64,000 nt of DNA. It comes from Acinetobacter sp. SAAs474. GTDB taxonomy: Bacteria; Pseudomonadota; Gammaproteobacteria; Pseudomonadales; Moraxellaceae. Positions within the stretch are counted from its first letter, which is position 1. Every line of letters begins with the position of its first letter. Of the stretch, positions 47,005 to 56,994 are shown one piece after another. Location: NCBI RefSeq assembly GCF_032823475.1, contig NZ_CP127915.1, forward strand, positions 868,001 to 932,000, read 5' to 3'. A program made the translations under genes and the position numbers. Below the pieces are notes generated by a model. It saw nothing but the letters and a program-made list of their open reading frames with translations, ran no database searches and was not told the origin of the DNA.

Positions 47005-48108
47005 TTAAGCAGGATCAACCACTTGCTGTTGATGGTATTCTGCTTCTAATTGGCGTACTAACGGTAAAATTTTGTCACCAAAATATTCAACGTCTTCTAT
47101 ACAATGTAAAAAACCCGATAAAATCAGATCTACACCGACGCGTTTTAATTCAATAATACGCTGTGCAATTTGTTGCGGTGTGCCAATAAGATTGGTTCTA
47201 AATCCATCATTATATTGAATTAAATCATCAAGTGTAGATGTTGCCCAATTGCCTTCACCTTCTGGTGCAGCCCGTCCTGCTTCACGTGTTTCCTGCGCAA
47301 AACCTTGAACGGCATCAAGATTGGCATGATTAATAATATCTTGTAATACAGCTTTTGCCTCCTCTTCAGTATCTCTGGCGATAATAAAAGCATTGACCCC
47401 AATTTTCACCTGATGTTGATTTACTTTAGCTTTTGCCCGTATATCATCAATTTGTTTTTTAATTTCACTTGCTGTATTGCCATTGGTAAAGTACCAATCG
47501 GAAACACGAGCAGCCATATCACGTGCAGCACGAGAGCTACCTCCTTGAAAAATTTCAATATGAGGTTTTTGTACAGGTTTAGGTTTTAAGGTGTAATCAT
47601 GAAACTGATAATATTGACCTTGAAAACTAAACTGATCTTGTGTCCATATGCCTTTGAGACAGCGAATAAACTCTTCAGAACGGACATAGCGTTGATCATG
47701 TTCTGGCCATTCTTCACCAATGGCATCAAATTCGCTGCGAAACCAGCCACTGACCACATTGATGGCAATACGACCATGACTAAGATGATCAATCGTGGCC
47801 AACTGTTTGGCAGCCAGTGCAGGTTTCCATGGGCCGGGTAAAATAGCGGCAATAATTTTTAGACGTTCTGTTTTAGCCAAAAGACCGTGACTAAAACTAA
47901 CGGATTCATGTTGATGATCTGCGCCATAACCTGCAGTAAAACGAATCTGTGTCAGTGCATATGCAAAACCATTTTTTTCTGCAGTTTGTGCTAGACGCAC
48001 ATTATATTCATAACTCCAATCTGTACGTTGTTCGATATGACTAATGACCAAGCCGCCACTAACATTTGGAACCCAGTAAGCAAATTGAATCGGATGATTA
48101 TGAGACAT
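47005..48108 (-). CDS. sfnG: FMNH2-dependent dimethyl sulfone monooxygenase
   Basis: 367-residue bacterial-luciferase-like monooxygenase. The family core is very clear: IQFAYWVPNVSGGLVISHIEQRTDW at the start, ALTQIRFTAGYGADHQHESVSFSHGLLA, IAAILPGPWKPALAAKQLATIDHLS, GRIAINVVSGWF, IFQGGSSRAARDMAARVSDWYFTNG, and EGNWA. SfnG converts dimethyl sulfone to methanesulfinate using reduced flavin. The upstream partner MsuE supplies FMNH2, 34 nt away in the same direction. The pair serves sulphur scavenging; msuD and sfnR are not in the window. Confidence 0.94.
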   Translation of the reverse strand: MSHNHPIQFAYWVPNVSGGLVISHIEQRTDWSYEYNVRLAQTAEKNGFAYALTQIRFTAGYGADHQHESVSFSHGLLAKTERLKIIAAILPGPWKPALAAKQLATIDHLSHGRIAINVVSGWFRSEFDAIGEEWPEHDQRYVRSEEFIRCLKGIWTQDQFSFQGQYYQFHDYTLKPKPVQKPHIEIFQGGSSRAARDMAARVSDWYFTNGNTASEIKKQIDDIRAKAKVNQHQVKIGVNAFIIARDTEEEAKAVLQDIINHANLDAVQGFAQETREAGRAAPEGEGNWATSTLDDLIQYNDGFRTNLIGTPQQIAQRIIELKRVGVDLILSGFLHCIEDVEYFGDKILPLVRQLEAEYHQQQVVDPA

Positions 48109-48142
48109 TTCAATACCTACTTAAGGTTGAGAAATTATGGGC

Positions 48143-48874
48143 TTAAGCCACTTGTGGCTTGGATTTTTTAGAATGTAAACGTGCTTCAGCTGCATCAAGA
48201 TTAGGAACAGCAGCAGAAGGCAATACTTCATCCTGTTCAATTTGTTTGTTAATCCCTAGATTTTGGCTGGCTTGTTGGGATTTTTCTTTAATGGCAGCAG
48301 CACGTTGGCCTTTAGCTGGTGCCCATTCTAAAATAGGTAATGCACGTGCAACAGCCAAAGTAATACGATCTCGTAGTAAGTCACTATGAATGGTATATTC
48401 TGCAGTGAAATCACGATCTGTTGCATATACCCCAATTGGTAGGGTTTGTGCTTGGAAAAAACTAAACAGTGGACGTAACTGGTGTTCTAAAACCAATGCG
48501 TGACGATCACTACCTCCTGATGCTGCTAGCAGTACAGGAACATCAACCAATGCTGTTTGCTCTACAAAGTCAAAAAAATGTTTAAACAGTCCTGTAAATG
48601 ATGCACGATATACTGGCGTACCGACAATCAGTGCATCTGCTGCTTCAACAGCGGCGAGATCATCTTGAACTTGTTGTGGTAATTGATGGCGATAAATCGC
48701 ACCACCCAGTAAATGACCAATCTCACTAAACTTAATAAAATGAACATGGATTGGAGTGGCCTCACCGAGTTCATCTAAAATGGCTTGTACTAAAGCTTCA
48801 GTTTTAGAAGGATGGTTTAAACCACCAGAAACAGCAACAATATTGAGTGGCTGTGGTGAATGAAGTACTGTCAT
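48143..48874 (-). CDS. msuE: NAD(P)H-dependent FMN reductase (MsuE type)
   Basis: 243-residue flavodoxin-fold reductase. NIVAVSGGLNHPSKTEALVQAIL at residues ~11-33 is the FMN phosphate loop, and ALIVGTPVYRASFTGLFKHFFDFVE near 82-106 is the family signature. It provides reduced FMN to SfnG. Family members are about 185-190 residues; here a ~55-residue charged, Ala/Gln/Lys-rich tail (from PAKGQRAAAIKEKSQQASQN on) is added, of unknown role. Promoter elements are not clear in the 375-bp gap to crbR. Confidence 0.9.
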   Translation of the reverse strand: MTVLHSPQPLNIVAVSGGLNHPSKTEALVQAILDELGEATPIHVHFIKFSEIGHLLGGAIYRHQLPQQVQDDLAAVEAADALIVGTPVYRASFTGLFKHFFDFVEQTALVDVPVLLAASGGSDRHALVLEHQLRPLFSFFQAQTLPIGVYATDRDFTAEYTIHSDLLRDRITLAVARALPILEWAPAKGQRAAAIKEKSQQASQNLGINKQIEQDEVLPSAAVPNLDAAEARLHSKKSKPQVA

Positions 48875-49249
48875 AGCTGAACCTAAAATTGATTTATCTT
48901 TGAATATGTTTATTTAATAAATAAGTGATGATGACTGTAAAATAATGAAATAAAGATTGGTTATCATATTTTGAGATATAATCTAGAACTGAGCTGAGTA
49001 GCGCATATCTAATAAGATAATTTATTGATATTTATGCTTATATTTATATTTTAGAAGTTAATTAAGATTCAGAATAAAATTTATAAAAAAATATGATGAG
49101 ATTTGCTTAAATTTAGAAAATGATAAAAAAATACAAATTTTTTAGGTAAATTTTCAATTTAATTAAAAAATAATCTCAAATTTCATATCCTAAAGTATAA
49201 ATGTGTGGTTAGAATAGGCTACTTATGCTCCAGATCTCTCACGTTACTT
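48875..49249. other. 375-bp divergent intergenic region, msuE / crbR
   Basis: Extremely AT-rich with many A and T runs; no frame and no clear palindrome. It should hold the promoters of the sulphur-regulated msuE-sfnG pair and of crbR. Confidence 0.45.
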
Positions 49250-49900
49250 ATGAATATCTTAATCGTTGATGATCATCCTTTATTTCGTCATGCTTTAATT
49301 CAAGCTGTTCGTTATAGCTTGCCTCAGGCTCAAATTCATGAAACTGCTGCGGTCAATGAATTCTATGAACGTTTAGAAAAAGGGCCTGAGCCAGATTTAG
49401 TACTTTTAGATCTAAATTTACCAGGTGCTTCTGGGTTCTCTGCGTTAGTTCATGTTCGTGCACAATATCCTTCTATTCCGATCATTGTGGTTTCGGCACA
49501 TGAAGAAGTCAGTATTATTCAACGCGCGATTGCACATGGCGCAATGGGTTATATTCCTAAATCTGCTCATCCAAGTCATATTGGAGAGGCAATTCGTCAA
49601 GTATTAGAAGGTGATTTGTGGTTGCCACCGAATTTACCTGCCAATATGAATTTTGATCCACGTGCTGCAGATGAAACCGCATTGGCAGAGCGTATCCAAT
49701 CATTAACACCTCAACAGTTCCGTGTTTTAATGATGGTGGCAGAAGGTTTGTTAAATAAACAGATTGCTTATGAGCTTGATGTATCCGAAGCAACGATTAA
49801 AGCCCATGTGACTGCAATTTTCCGTAAATTAGGGGTACAAAATCGTACACAGGCTGTGTTGGCGATTGGTGCATTGAATATTGAAGAAAAGAAAATTTAA
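49250..49900 (+). CDS. crbR: LuxR-type response regulator, CrbR/ErdR family
   Basis: 216-residue response regulator with an N-terminal receiver (NILIVDDHPLFRHAL; acidic pair D7-D8, phospho-acceptor D54 in LLDLNLPG; K in YIPKSAHPSHI) and a C-terminal LuxR helix-turn-helix (LTPQQFRVLMMVAEGLLNKQIAYELDVSEATIKAHVTAIFRKLGV, ~150-195). Its closest resemblance is CrbR/ErdR/AgmR, the partner of SSS-domain hybrid kinases and activator of acs. The matching kinase gene lies 1.3 kb away at 51203-54694. I chose the ATG at 49250; its ribosome site is poor. Confidence 0.85.
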   Translation: MNILIVDDHPLFRHALIQAVRYSLPQAQIHETAAVNEFYERLEKGPEPDLVLLDLNLPGASGFSALVHVRAQYPSIPIIVVSAHEEVSIIQRAIAHGAMGYIPKSAHPSHIGEAIRQVLEGDLWLPPNLPANMNFDPRAADETALAERIQSLTPQQFRVLMMVAEGLLNKQIAYELDVSEATIKAHVTAIFRKLGVQNRTQAVLAIGALNIEEKKI

Positions 49901-49984
49901 TCAAAGCACATTGGGTCTAGTGGCAGATTTGTGCTATGCAATATATGTCATCCGCTCGCTGTAATGGTATTTTAAAGTAACATG

Positions 49985-50020
49985 ATGATGCAATCAGAGC
50001 TCAGACCTCCATTGCATCAT
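49985..50020. terminator. Hairpin between convergent crbR and hypothetical gene
   Basis: ATGATGCAAT at 49985-49994 and ATTGCATCAT at 50011-50020 are perfect inverted repeats with a 16-nt loop. There is no U-tract; a weak bidirectional terminator is possible. Confidence 0.45.
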
Positions 50021-50059
50021 GTGATCAACATGTGGCGAATCGAATCAACGATAAATTTT

Positions 50060-50824
50060 TTAGGCAATACAGTCTTGTTGAGGCGTTAAATCTGTGCAAT
50101 ATAAGGGATTTAAGGCACAGCATAACTCATCCATTTGATCATCGGTAACATAACCTAACTGTTTTAAATAGTGGGCGACTTGAGCATCTCTTAAAGCTAA
50201 AAATGCGGCATCATATACGCCTAAATCAACAAATAATGCTGCTGTTTCTAGACAGTTAAAGCGATCAAGATAAATTTCATGATCATAAAATAGAAAAATA
50301 TGATCATACTCTGCTTGTGGATTGACACCGAGTCGATGTGCCAAGGGTAGCGGTGAGGTTTTAATAAACAATAAGTCTGATAACTCATCAAATTGTGTGG
50401 TATCTAAATACGTTTCATTATTTTTCACTTGACCAAGCCATGCTTTAAAGACCAGTACAGCTCCACCACGTAACAACATACTCCAGATTTGATGACGAGT
50501 ATTTTGATCTAGATCTGCTATCTCAATTTCTAAAGCTTGAATCAGACGATCTTCCTGTTCTGCCAGTTTTTCAAATAATCCTAAGCCTTGTGGCTTATAT
50601 GCATGTGGTGTAAAAACATCAAATTTAAGTTCATCAAAAACTTGTAATGCCAATGGAACTGCACATTGATATAGCGTATTTAAAGCACGTAGATGAGTGG
50701 TGGAAAGCTGGTTATGAATAAATAACTTTTGCCAGTCTATGTCCGGTAACAATGCATTGGCGCCATATTGGCAATGAAACTGTTGATGATGATTATATGG
50801 TGTGAATGGTTCTGAAATATTCAT
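50060..50824 (-). CDS. Hypothetical protein between crbR and crbS
   Basis: 254-residue acidic protein that I do not recognise. It has no signal peptide or membrane helix. It looks largely alpha-helical, with DIDWQKLFIHNQLSTTHLRALNTLYQCAVP and WSMLLRGGAVLVFKAWLGQVKNN as notable segments, and a C-terminal cysteine group (ELCCALNPLYC...QQDCIA) with four cysteines in ~20 residues that might bind metal. Its only context clue is position between the genes of the acetate two-component system, on the same strand as the kinase but 378 bp beyond it and its terminator. A good AAGGAG site (CAAGGAGTT on the minus strand) precedes the start. Confidence 0.75.
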   Translation of the reverse strand: MNISEPFTPYNHHQQFHCQYGANALLPDIDWQKLFIHNQLSTTHLRALNTLYQCAVPLALQVFDELKFDVFTPHAYKPQGLGLFEKLAEQEDRLIQALEIEIADLDQNTRHQIWSMLLRGGAVLVFKAWLGQVKNNETYLDTTQFDELSDLLFIKTSPLPLAHRLGVNPQAEYDHIFLFYDHEIYLDRFNCLETAALFVDLGVYDAAFLALRDAQVAHYLKQLGYVTDDQMDELCCALNPLYCTDLTPQQDCIA

Positions 50825-51202
50825 TTGTAACTCCTTGATCGTGAGGATGACCAGTATTGATCAGAAACAGTGAGTTATAGCTCAGTAAATTGATCTTTTC
50901 TTATGCATTTATGAGCTGCTTTATGCTAAATCTATATACGACTAAAGTTTAATCAAATAAAAATCCATAATAATAATTATTTAAAATCAGTAGTTTATTT
51001 TTTTGTAAATAAGTGTACACCTGTTCACTGGCTATTTTGTTATTTCTTGCCACTGCAAATGTCTAGATTTGTTTTTGAACATGGTTTTATGCTTAATTTT
51101 GAGAATGGCTGTTATTTTTTTGGTCAATTTTTAGATAAAAACAATGGATGAGTCAGATACAAAAAACCTCTAAATCGATTGATTTAGAGGCGGATAGAAA
51201 TT
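50825..51202. other. 378-bp intergenic region between crbS terminator and the hypothetical gene
   Basis: AT-rich; contains the crbS terminator at 51161-51190 and, presumably, the promoter of the hypothetical gene. No frame or other motif was recognised. Confidence 0.5.
51161..51190 (-). terminator. Rho-independent terminator of crbS
   Basis: CCTCTAAATC at 51167-51176 pairs with GATTTAGAGG at 51181-51190 around GATT; the A6 run at 51161-51166 supplies the U-tract on the minus strand. Confidence 0.92.
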
Positions 51203-54200
51203 TTAAGATTGGCTGATTTTTAGACCAGATAACCAAGAGCGTAACGAGGCCGGTTTTAATGGTTTTCTGAGTAAAATGACATTAAGATCTTTTAAACGCT
51301 GTGGTAATTCTGGATCTGAATCTGCTGTAATTAATGCAACAGGAACATTGATTTGTCGATGTTCTAAAATAAAATCCAGTCCACGTTTATCCTCATTTAA
51401 ATGTTGATCAACCAACCAAACCTGAATATTTTCCTGTTGAATAATCGCTTGTGCTTGTTCAGGTTCGGTGGCTTTAAAGACTTGATAGCCCCATTTGGTC
51501 AATAATGTCGACATGCCTTCAAGAATGGTTTCATCATTATCTAAGCATAAAATTTTATAGGCTTTAGACTTTAATGGTATGGCTTGAACGGGTGCTGCAA
51601 CAATTTTGGGTGCTGTTACAGTCGGAACCTCAATCATAAAGCATGAGCCTTTGCCATATTCAGAATAAACATGGACAGGATAGTCCAAAAGACTGGTCAT
51701 TCTTTGTACAATAGCCAAACCTAAGCCAAGTCCTTGTTCACCCCATGGAGAGGCATGCCCACAACGTTCAAACTCTTGAAACAGCTTGATACGTTGCTCT
51801 TCTAAAATTCCTGGACCAGTATCCCATACCCCAATACGAATATGATTTGGACGTTCTGCTGTACGTAAAATTCCAACGACAACACGTCCTTTTGCCGTAT
51901 AGCGTAGTGCATTGCTGACAAAGTTTTGAATAATACGACGAATCCATTGTGGATCGGTATCAATCCAGAATTGCGCATCATGGACACTAAATTGAATACC
52001 GCGTTGAGCGGCAATCGATTTAAATTGTAGTTCTAAATCACTCAGTAAGTCATGTAAAGGATAGGATTGACGTTTAGGCTGTATGGTTCCACCTTCCAAA
52101 CGGGCAATATCAAGCAAGGCTGAAAGCATACTTTCTGCACCATGTAAGGCACGATCTAGCTGTTGTAAGGTAATGCGATCTTCATCAGATTGCACACTTT
52201 GTTCTAATGCAGTACTGAATAATCGTGCTGCATGCATAGGCTGGAGTAGATCATGACTGGCGGCTGCAATAAAGCGACTTTTTGACATGTTGGCTTTATC
52301 TGCCTGCTCGCGGGCCAATTGTTGTTCAGATAAGGCATTTGCCAATTGTTGTGTTCGATCACGGACACGTGCTTCCAAAATGGCTTCATTTTCTCTAAAT
52401 GCAGTAATATCGGCAAAGGTGGTGACAAAGCCACCGCCTTCAATTGGATTACCACGCATTTGAATTACTCGTCCATCTTTACGAATACGTTCAAATTCGT
52501 GTGCACTACCCACCGTCATCCAGTGAATACGTTTACGGACATGTTCTTCAATTGAACCCGGCCCACATTCACCTCGTTCAGCGTTATAACGAATAAGATC
52601 CGCAATTGGACAGCCCACATAAACGATATCTTTGGGGTAGTCGAATAATTTTAGATATTGGTTATTCCATGCGACTAAACACATATTCTCATCAACCACA
52701 CTCACACCTTGTGTCATGTGATCAATCATGGTCATAATTAAGTTTTGGTTAAAGCGTTGCCATTGTGAGGCTTGGTCAAGAATATTAGCGACTTGACCGA
52801 GTGCTAATCCATTATTCACCATGGCTGTGGTTAATAATGTTCGTGCTGATGCTGCACCAATGGTCCCGGCTAAATGTTGTTCAGTAAAACGCCACCACAT
52901 ACCATTGGCGCTGCTATTTTCATTAAGAATGACATTATTTTGCGCACAAAATTGTTGAAATGCTTTAATGGCAGCTTCTTCACCAGTAATCCTTTTAGCC
53001 AATGTCATTAAATCTCCCACTTTAAGGCGGGAAACATCATGATGTAAGTAGTTGACTTCATAGGTTGTGGTTTGTGATGGTAAAGGCTTTGTTTCGTAAT
53101 AAAAAAAGCTTTCGGCTTGAATTTGTTCAGCAATACTCGGCCTAAAAATTTTAGATACCCAAATAAATAAAATCGTATTAAGACCTAAAGACCAAATCAC
53201 ACCATGGGTGAGGGGAGCCAATGAACCAAATCCAAACAGTGCTTCAGGTCTGAGCCAGTTTAAACCCAGAGGCCCATGATTTAAGAATGAATAGGCAAAG
53301 TCATACCACTCACTGGAAAGGCTTTTTAAAATGGTAGGCAATAATAGAGTATATGCCCACATGATAAAACCAACAATTAAACCAATATAGACACCTTGTT
53401 TACTTCCTCCACGCCAGTATAGGCCACCAATTAATGCAGGCGAAAATTGTGCAACAGCACTAAAAGCCAATAAGCCAAATACAGAAAGCTGATCAATATC
53501 ATTAAAAAAATGGAAGAATAAAAAACCCAGTGACATGACCCCCAGAATACAGACACGACGGGTAAACTTTAACACCAGTGGTAAACGCTTATCATGCCGT
53601 GAAAATACATTAAATTTCCATAATGCAGGCATAATTAGATCATTACTTAGCATAATCGACAGTGCAACAGATGATACTAAAAGCATTCCTGTAGAAGCAG
53701 AGAAGCCGCCTAAGAAGGCTAAGAGCGTTAACCAATCTTGATGATAACTTAAAGGAAGTGATAGCACAGCGACGTCTGGAATAGCCAGATAATGAGGCGC
53801 AGCATGTAGTGCCCAACTGGCAATCGGTACAATGGCGATGGTGGTTAAAATTAAATACACCGCAAACCATCTTCTGGCACCGCGAATATGTTTTTCATCA
53901 CGTAGTTCGACGACTGCGACATGAAACTGTCGCGGTAAACAAATGATGGCGAGTGCAGCCAATAATGTTTGTACCCAAAATGTCTCAGGAACACCATACA
54001 GTTGTACATTCTGAAATGTGTTGGAGATATCTTGGCTAATCAGTGCAATATTTTCAGGACGATCAAAAATAAAAAAGCATGCAACACAAAGTAGTGCAAA
54101 AAGTTTAACAAAAGACTCAAAGGCTACAGCCAACATTAAACCGCCATGTTGTTCTGTATTGGCAATTTGTCGTGTACCAAAAATCATGGCGAGAATGGCT

Positions 54201-54694
54201 AAAATGGCGGTTAAAAATAATACGCTATTGGCTGTGCCTTGTATGCCTGCTGTTGGTTCAAGAATAACGGTTGCACTTAATGCAATAGCACGAAGTTGTA
54301 AAGCCAAATAAGGAATAATGGCAATGACAGCGAGAATGGTGACTAAAGATGCCAGCATGCCACTTTTACCGTAACGTGCAGCAATAAAATCAGCAATTGA
54401 GGAAATGGCATGATGTTGACGTACTTGACCTAGTCGTCGCCAGATATCGTAGCCAAAAGCAACAAATAATAAAGGCCCTAAATAAATCGGTAAAAAAATA
54501 ATCCCTTCACGAACTGCTGCACCTGTTGCACCATAAAATGTCCAAGATGAACAATAAACCCCCAATGTTAGACTAAAGAGAAACATCCGTCCGCGAGTAC
54601 TTAAACGACTCGCGTGTTTTTCTCCAAAGAAAGCACAGACAAAGAGGAGCGCAATATAAAGTGCCAGTACGCCGATAATTAGCCAACTATTCAT
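51203..54694 (-). CDS. crbS: Hybrid sensor histidine kinase with SSS transporter domain, CrbS/MxtR family
   Basis: 1163-residue membrane kinase. Residues ~1-490 form a sodium:solute symporter-like domain of about 13 helices. A short linker and a PAS domain follow (MIDHMTQGVSVVDENMCLVAWN onward, ~675-770), then a coiled coil, and a HisKA domain with the phospho-accepting H814 in AAASHDLLQPMHAARL. The HATPase domain has NFVSNALRYTAKGRV, GVWDTGPGI and GLGLGLAIVQRM. A C-terminal receiver carries the acidic LDNDE, phospho-acceptor D1096 (WLVDQHL) and K in LLRKPLKP. This is the CrbS/MxtR layout; with CrbR it switches on acs and acetate use. It is divergent from DUF485-actP. Confidence 0.92.
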   Translation of the reverse strand: MNSWLIIGVLALYIALLFVCAFFGEKHASRLSTRGRMFLFSLTLGVYCSSWTFYGATGAAVREGIIFLPIYLGPLLFVAFGYDIWRRLGQVRQHHAISSIADFIAARYGKSGMLASLVTILAVIAIIPYLALQLRAIALSATVILEPTAGIQGTANSVLFLTAILAILAMIFGTRQIANTEQHGGLMLAVAFESFVKLFALLCVACFFIFDRPENIALISQDISNTFQNVQLYGVPETFWVQTLLAALAIICLPRQFHVAVVELRDEKHIRGARRWFAVYLILTTIAIVPIASWALHAAPHYLAIPDVAVLSLPLSYHQDWLTLLAFLGGFSASTGMLLVSSVALSIMLSNDLIMPALWKFNVFSRHDKRLPLVLKFTRRVCILGVMSLGFLFFHFFNDIDQLSVFGLLAFSAVAQFSPALIGGLYWRGGSKQGVYIGLIVGFIMWAYTLLLPTILKSLSSEWYDFAYSFLNHGPLGLNWLRPEALFGFGSLAPLTHGVIWSLGLNTILFIWVSKIFRPSIAEQIQAESFFYYETKPLPSQTTTYEVNYLHHDVSRLKVGDLMTLAKRITGEEAAIKAFQQFCAQNNVILNENSSANGMWWRFTEQHLAGTIGAASARTLLTTAMVNNGLALGQVANILDQASQWQRFNQNLIMTMIDHMTQGVSVVDENMCLVAWNNQYLKLFDYPKDIVYVGCPIADLIRYNAERGECGPGSIEEHVRKRIHWMTVGSAHEFERIRKDGRVIQMRGNPIEGGGFVTTFADITAFRENEAILEARVRDRTQQLANALSEQQLAREQADKANMSKSRFIAAASHDLLQPMHAARLFSTALEQSVQSDEDRITLQQLDRALHGAESMLSALLDIARLEGGTIQPKRQSYPLHDLLSDLELQFKSIAAQRGIQFSVHDAQFWIDTDPQWIRRIIQNFVSNALRYTAKGRVVVGILRTAERPNHIRIGVWDTGPGILEEQRIKLFQEFERCGHASPWGEQGLGLGLAIVQRMTSLLDYPVHVYSEYGKGSCFMIEVPTVTAPKIVAAPVQAIPLKSKAYKILCLDNDETILEGMSTLLTKWGYQVFKATEPEQAQAIIQQENIQVWLVDQHLNEDKRGLDFILEHRQINVPVALITADSDPELPQRLKDLNVILLRKPLKPASLRSWLSGLKISQS

Positions 54695-54881
54695 AAACCC
54701 ATAACATCATCATTTCAGGCTATATCATACTCTATTCGGTCCTGATGCAGTCTAAATTGATAATTTTCCAACGACCAAAGTCTAAATTACAAGCGGTAGT
54801 GAAGCTTGTTACTTTTGTGCATGAAAATTCGAATTAAAAATGCTATGTACTCAAGGGTGGGTACTCAACAGGAGTTGAATT

Positions 54882-55214
54882 ATGGATGAAGCACAAGTAG
54901 ATCGTATTCTGCAAAATCCAAAGTTTAAAGAAATGGTACGTCAAAAAAGTATTTTGACTTGGACATTGACAATTATTATGTTAGTGATTTATGTCGGTTT
55001 TATGCTTTTAGTTGGGTATAACAAAGAGTTTCTATTAAGCTCAATTTCAGGTGGCGTAACCACTTGGGGTATTCCTTTAGGACTCGGTATTATTGTTTTA
55101 TCATTTGTGTTGTGTGGGGTTTATTCATATATCGCAAATAATAAATTAGATCAACTCAATACTGATGCAATTCGTGAAGTTGAAGCAATTACCCATGAGA
55201 AAGGACAACGTTAA
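54882..55214 (+). CDS. DUF485 family membrane protein (YjcH-like)
   Basis: 110-residue inner-membrane protein with two helices ([23 protein letters not shown], ~24-46, and [23 protein letters not shown], ~62-84) on a conserved N-terminal [21 protein letters not shown]485 proteins are nearly always encoded just before the acetate permease ActP (YjcH-YjcG pair in E. coli). Here the stop is 1 nt before the actP ATG. An AGGAG site lies ~8 nt before its own ATG. Confidence 0.93.
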   Translation: MDEAQVDRILQNPKFKEMVRQKSILTWTLTIIMLVIYVGFMLLVGYNKEFLLSSISGGVTTWGIPLGLGIIVLSFVLCGVYSYIANNKLDQLNTDAIREVEAITHEKGQR

Positions 55215-55215
55215 G

Positions 55216-56925
55216 ATGAAATGGAATTCACTTAAAACATTGGTTGCATCAACTGCAATCATGTCAGGCATGGCATTTGCTGGTCCAGATTTAGGTGCTG
55301 CTGAACAGCAAGCAACCAACTGGTCTGCAATTATTATGTTCCTGATTTTCGTTGGGGCGACCTTATTTATTACTAAATGGGCTGCAAAACAAACAACCAG
55401 TACACAAGACTTTTATACTGCTGGTGGTGGGATATCTGGATTTCAAAATGGTTTAGCGATTGCTGGTGACTATATGTCAGCAGCCTCTTTCCTCGGTATT
55501 TCGGCACTGGTCTTTATGTCTGGTTTTGATGGCTTACTGTACTCACTTGGTTTTATGGTTGGTTGGCCAATTGTTTTGTTTTTGGTTGCAGAACGCTTAC
55601 GTAACTTAGGTAAATATAACCTTTCAGACGTAGTGTCTTTCCGTTTATCAGAAAAACCGGTACGAACTTTGGCTGCTTTTAGTTCACTGGTGGTTGTGGC
55701 GTTTTATTTGATTGCACAAATGGTCGGTGCAGGTCAGCTGATCAAATTATTGTTTGGTTTAAACTATAATATCGCCGTGATTGTTGTTGGTTTACTGATG
55801 ATGGCATATGTTATTTTTGGTGGTATGCTGGCAACAACATGGGTACAGATTATTAAAGCAGTCATGCTGCTTGCTGGTGCAACTTTTATGGCATTTATGG
55901 TCATGAAAGGTGTCGGTTTTAGTTTTACCAACATGTTTGAACAATCTATTCAAGTATTCGCAAAAGTACATGATGTGAGTTTAACTGATGCTGCCAAAAT
56001 TATGGGGCCAGGAAGTCTTGCAGCTAATCCACTGGATGCTATTTCACTTGGTTTGGCATTGATGTTTGGTACAGCAGGCTTGCCACATATTTTAATGCGT
56101 TTCTTTACTGTAAAGGATGCGAAAGAGGCACGTAAATCTGTTGTCGTGGCAACTGGTTTTATTGGTTATTTTTACCTGCTAACCTTCATTATTGGTTTTG
56201 GTGCAATTCTATATGTATCGAATAATCCTCAGTTCTTAGATGTTGCTAAAATGGCAGTAACAGGCAAATTAGAGCTGGTGGGTGGTAATAACATGGCCGC
56301 AATTCACTTGTCTGATGCAGTGGGTGGCGATTTGTTCATGGGCTTTATTTCAGCAGTTGCATTTGCGACGATTCTTGCGGTGGTTGCTGGTTTAACGCTT
56401 TCAGGTGCATCAGCAATTTCTCATGACTTATACGCAAACGTATTTAAGAAAGGGCAAACAACACCACAGTCTGAACTACGCATGTCTAAAATTGCAACTT
56501 TAGGTTTAGCTATTTTTGCCATGATCTTAGGTATTCTGTTCGAGAAACAAAACGTTGCATTCATGGTTGGATTGGCATTCTCGGTTGCTGCATGTGCAAA
56601 CTTCCCGGTATTGGTACTATCAATGTACTGGAAAGGTTTAACGACACGTGGTGCGGTCATTGGTGGTGTGGTTGGTCTTGTGACTGCAGTGGTCTTAATT
56701 GTACTTTCTAAAGCAGTTTGGGTAGATACATTAGGAATTTCAGAACAGGCGGTTAATCCATTTAATGGCCCTGCAATTTTTGCAATGCCTTTATCCTTTA
56801 TCTGCTGTTGGTTATTCTCTGTGACTGATCAATCTGCACAAGCACAAGCTGAACGTAAAGCATTTGATGCACAGTTTGTTCGCTCACAAACAGGAATTGG
56901 TATCTCTGGTGCTTCTGATCACTAA
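55216..56925 (+). CDS. actP: Cation/acetate symporter
   Basis: 569-residue sodium:solute symporter for acetate and short carboxylates. The N-terminal segment [22 protein letters not shown] looks like a cleaved signal, as in E. coli ActP, followed by about 13 helices. Landmarks are [30 protein letters not shown] near residues 60-90 and [25 protein letters not shown] near 285-310. The start at 55216 has AAGGA inside the end of the DUF485 gene; the overlapping upstream ATG at 55165 would bury the signal. It forms an operon with DUF485, divergent from crbS. Confidence 0.95.
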   Translation: MKWNSLKTLVASTAIMSGMAFAGPDLGAAEQQATNWSAIIMFLIFVGATLFITKWAAKQTTSTQDFYTAGGGISGFQNGLAIAGDYMSAASFLGISALVFMSGFDGLLYSLGFMVGWPIVLFLVAERLRNLGKYNLSDVVSFRLSEKPVRTLAAFSSLVVVAFYLIAQMVGAGQLIKLLFGLNYNIAVIVVGLLMMAYVIFGGMLATTWVQIIKAVMLLAGATFMAFMVMKGVGFSFTNMFEQSIQVFAKVHDVSLTDAAKIMGPGSLAANPLDAISLGLALMFGTAGLPHILMRFFTVKDAKEARKSVVVATGFIGYFYLLTFIIGFGAILYVSNNPQFLDVAKMAVTGKLELVGGNNMAAIHLSDAVGGDLFMGFISAVAFATILAVVAGLTLSGASAISHDLYANVFKKGQTTPQSELRMSKIATLGLAIFAMILGILFEKQNVAFMVGLAFSVAACANFPVLVLSMYWKGLTTRGAVIGGVVGLVTAVVLIVLSKAVWVDTLGISEQAVNPFNGPAIFAMPLSFICCWLFSVTDQSAQAQAERKAFDAQFVRSQTGIGISGASDH

Positions 56926-56953
56926 ACTTAAATCTTAAGTCATTCGTCTCAAT

Positions 56954-56994
56954 GATGATGCCAGTCAGCTTAGCTTGACTGGCATCATTTTTTT
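56954..56994 (+). terminator. Rho-independent terminator of actP
   Basis: TGATGCCAGTCA at 56956-56967 pairs with TGACTGGCATCA at 56976-56987 around an 8-nt loop, followed by a T run to 56994. Confidence 0.93.

Noticed and set aside
47599..47841. Plus-strand frame inside sfnG
   Set aside because: Antisense to a clearly conserved monooxygenase; no start signal.
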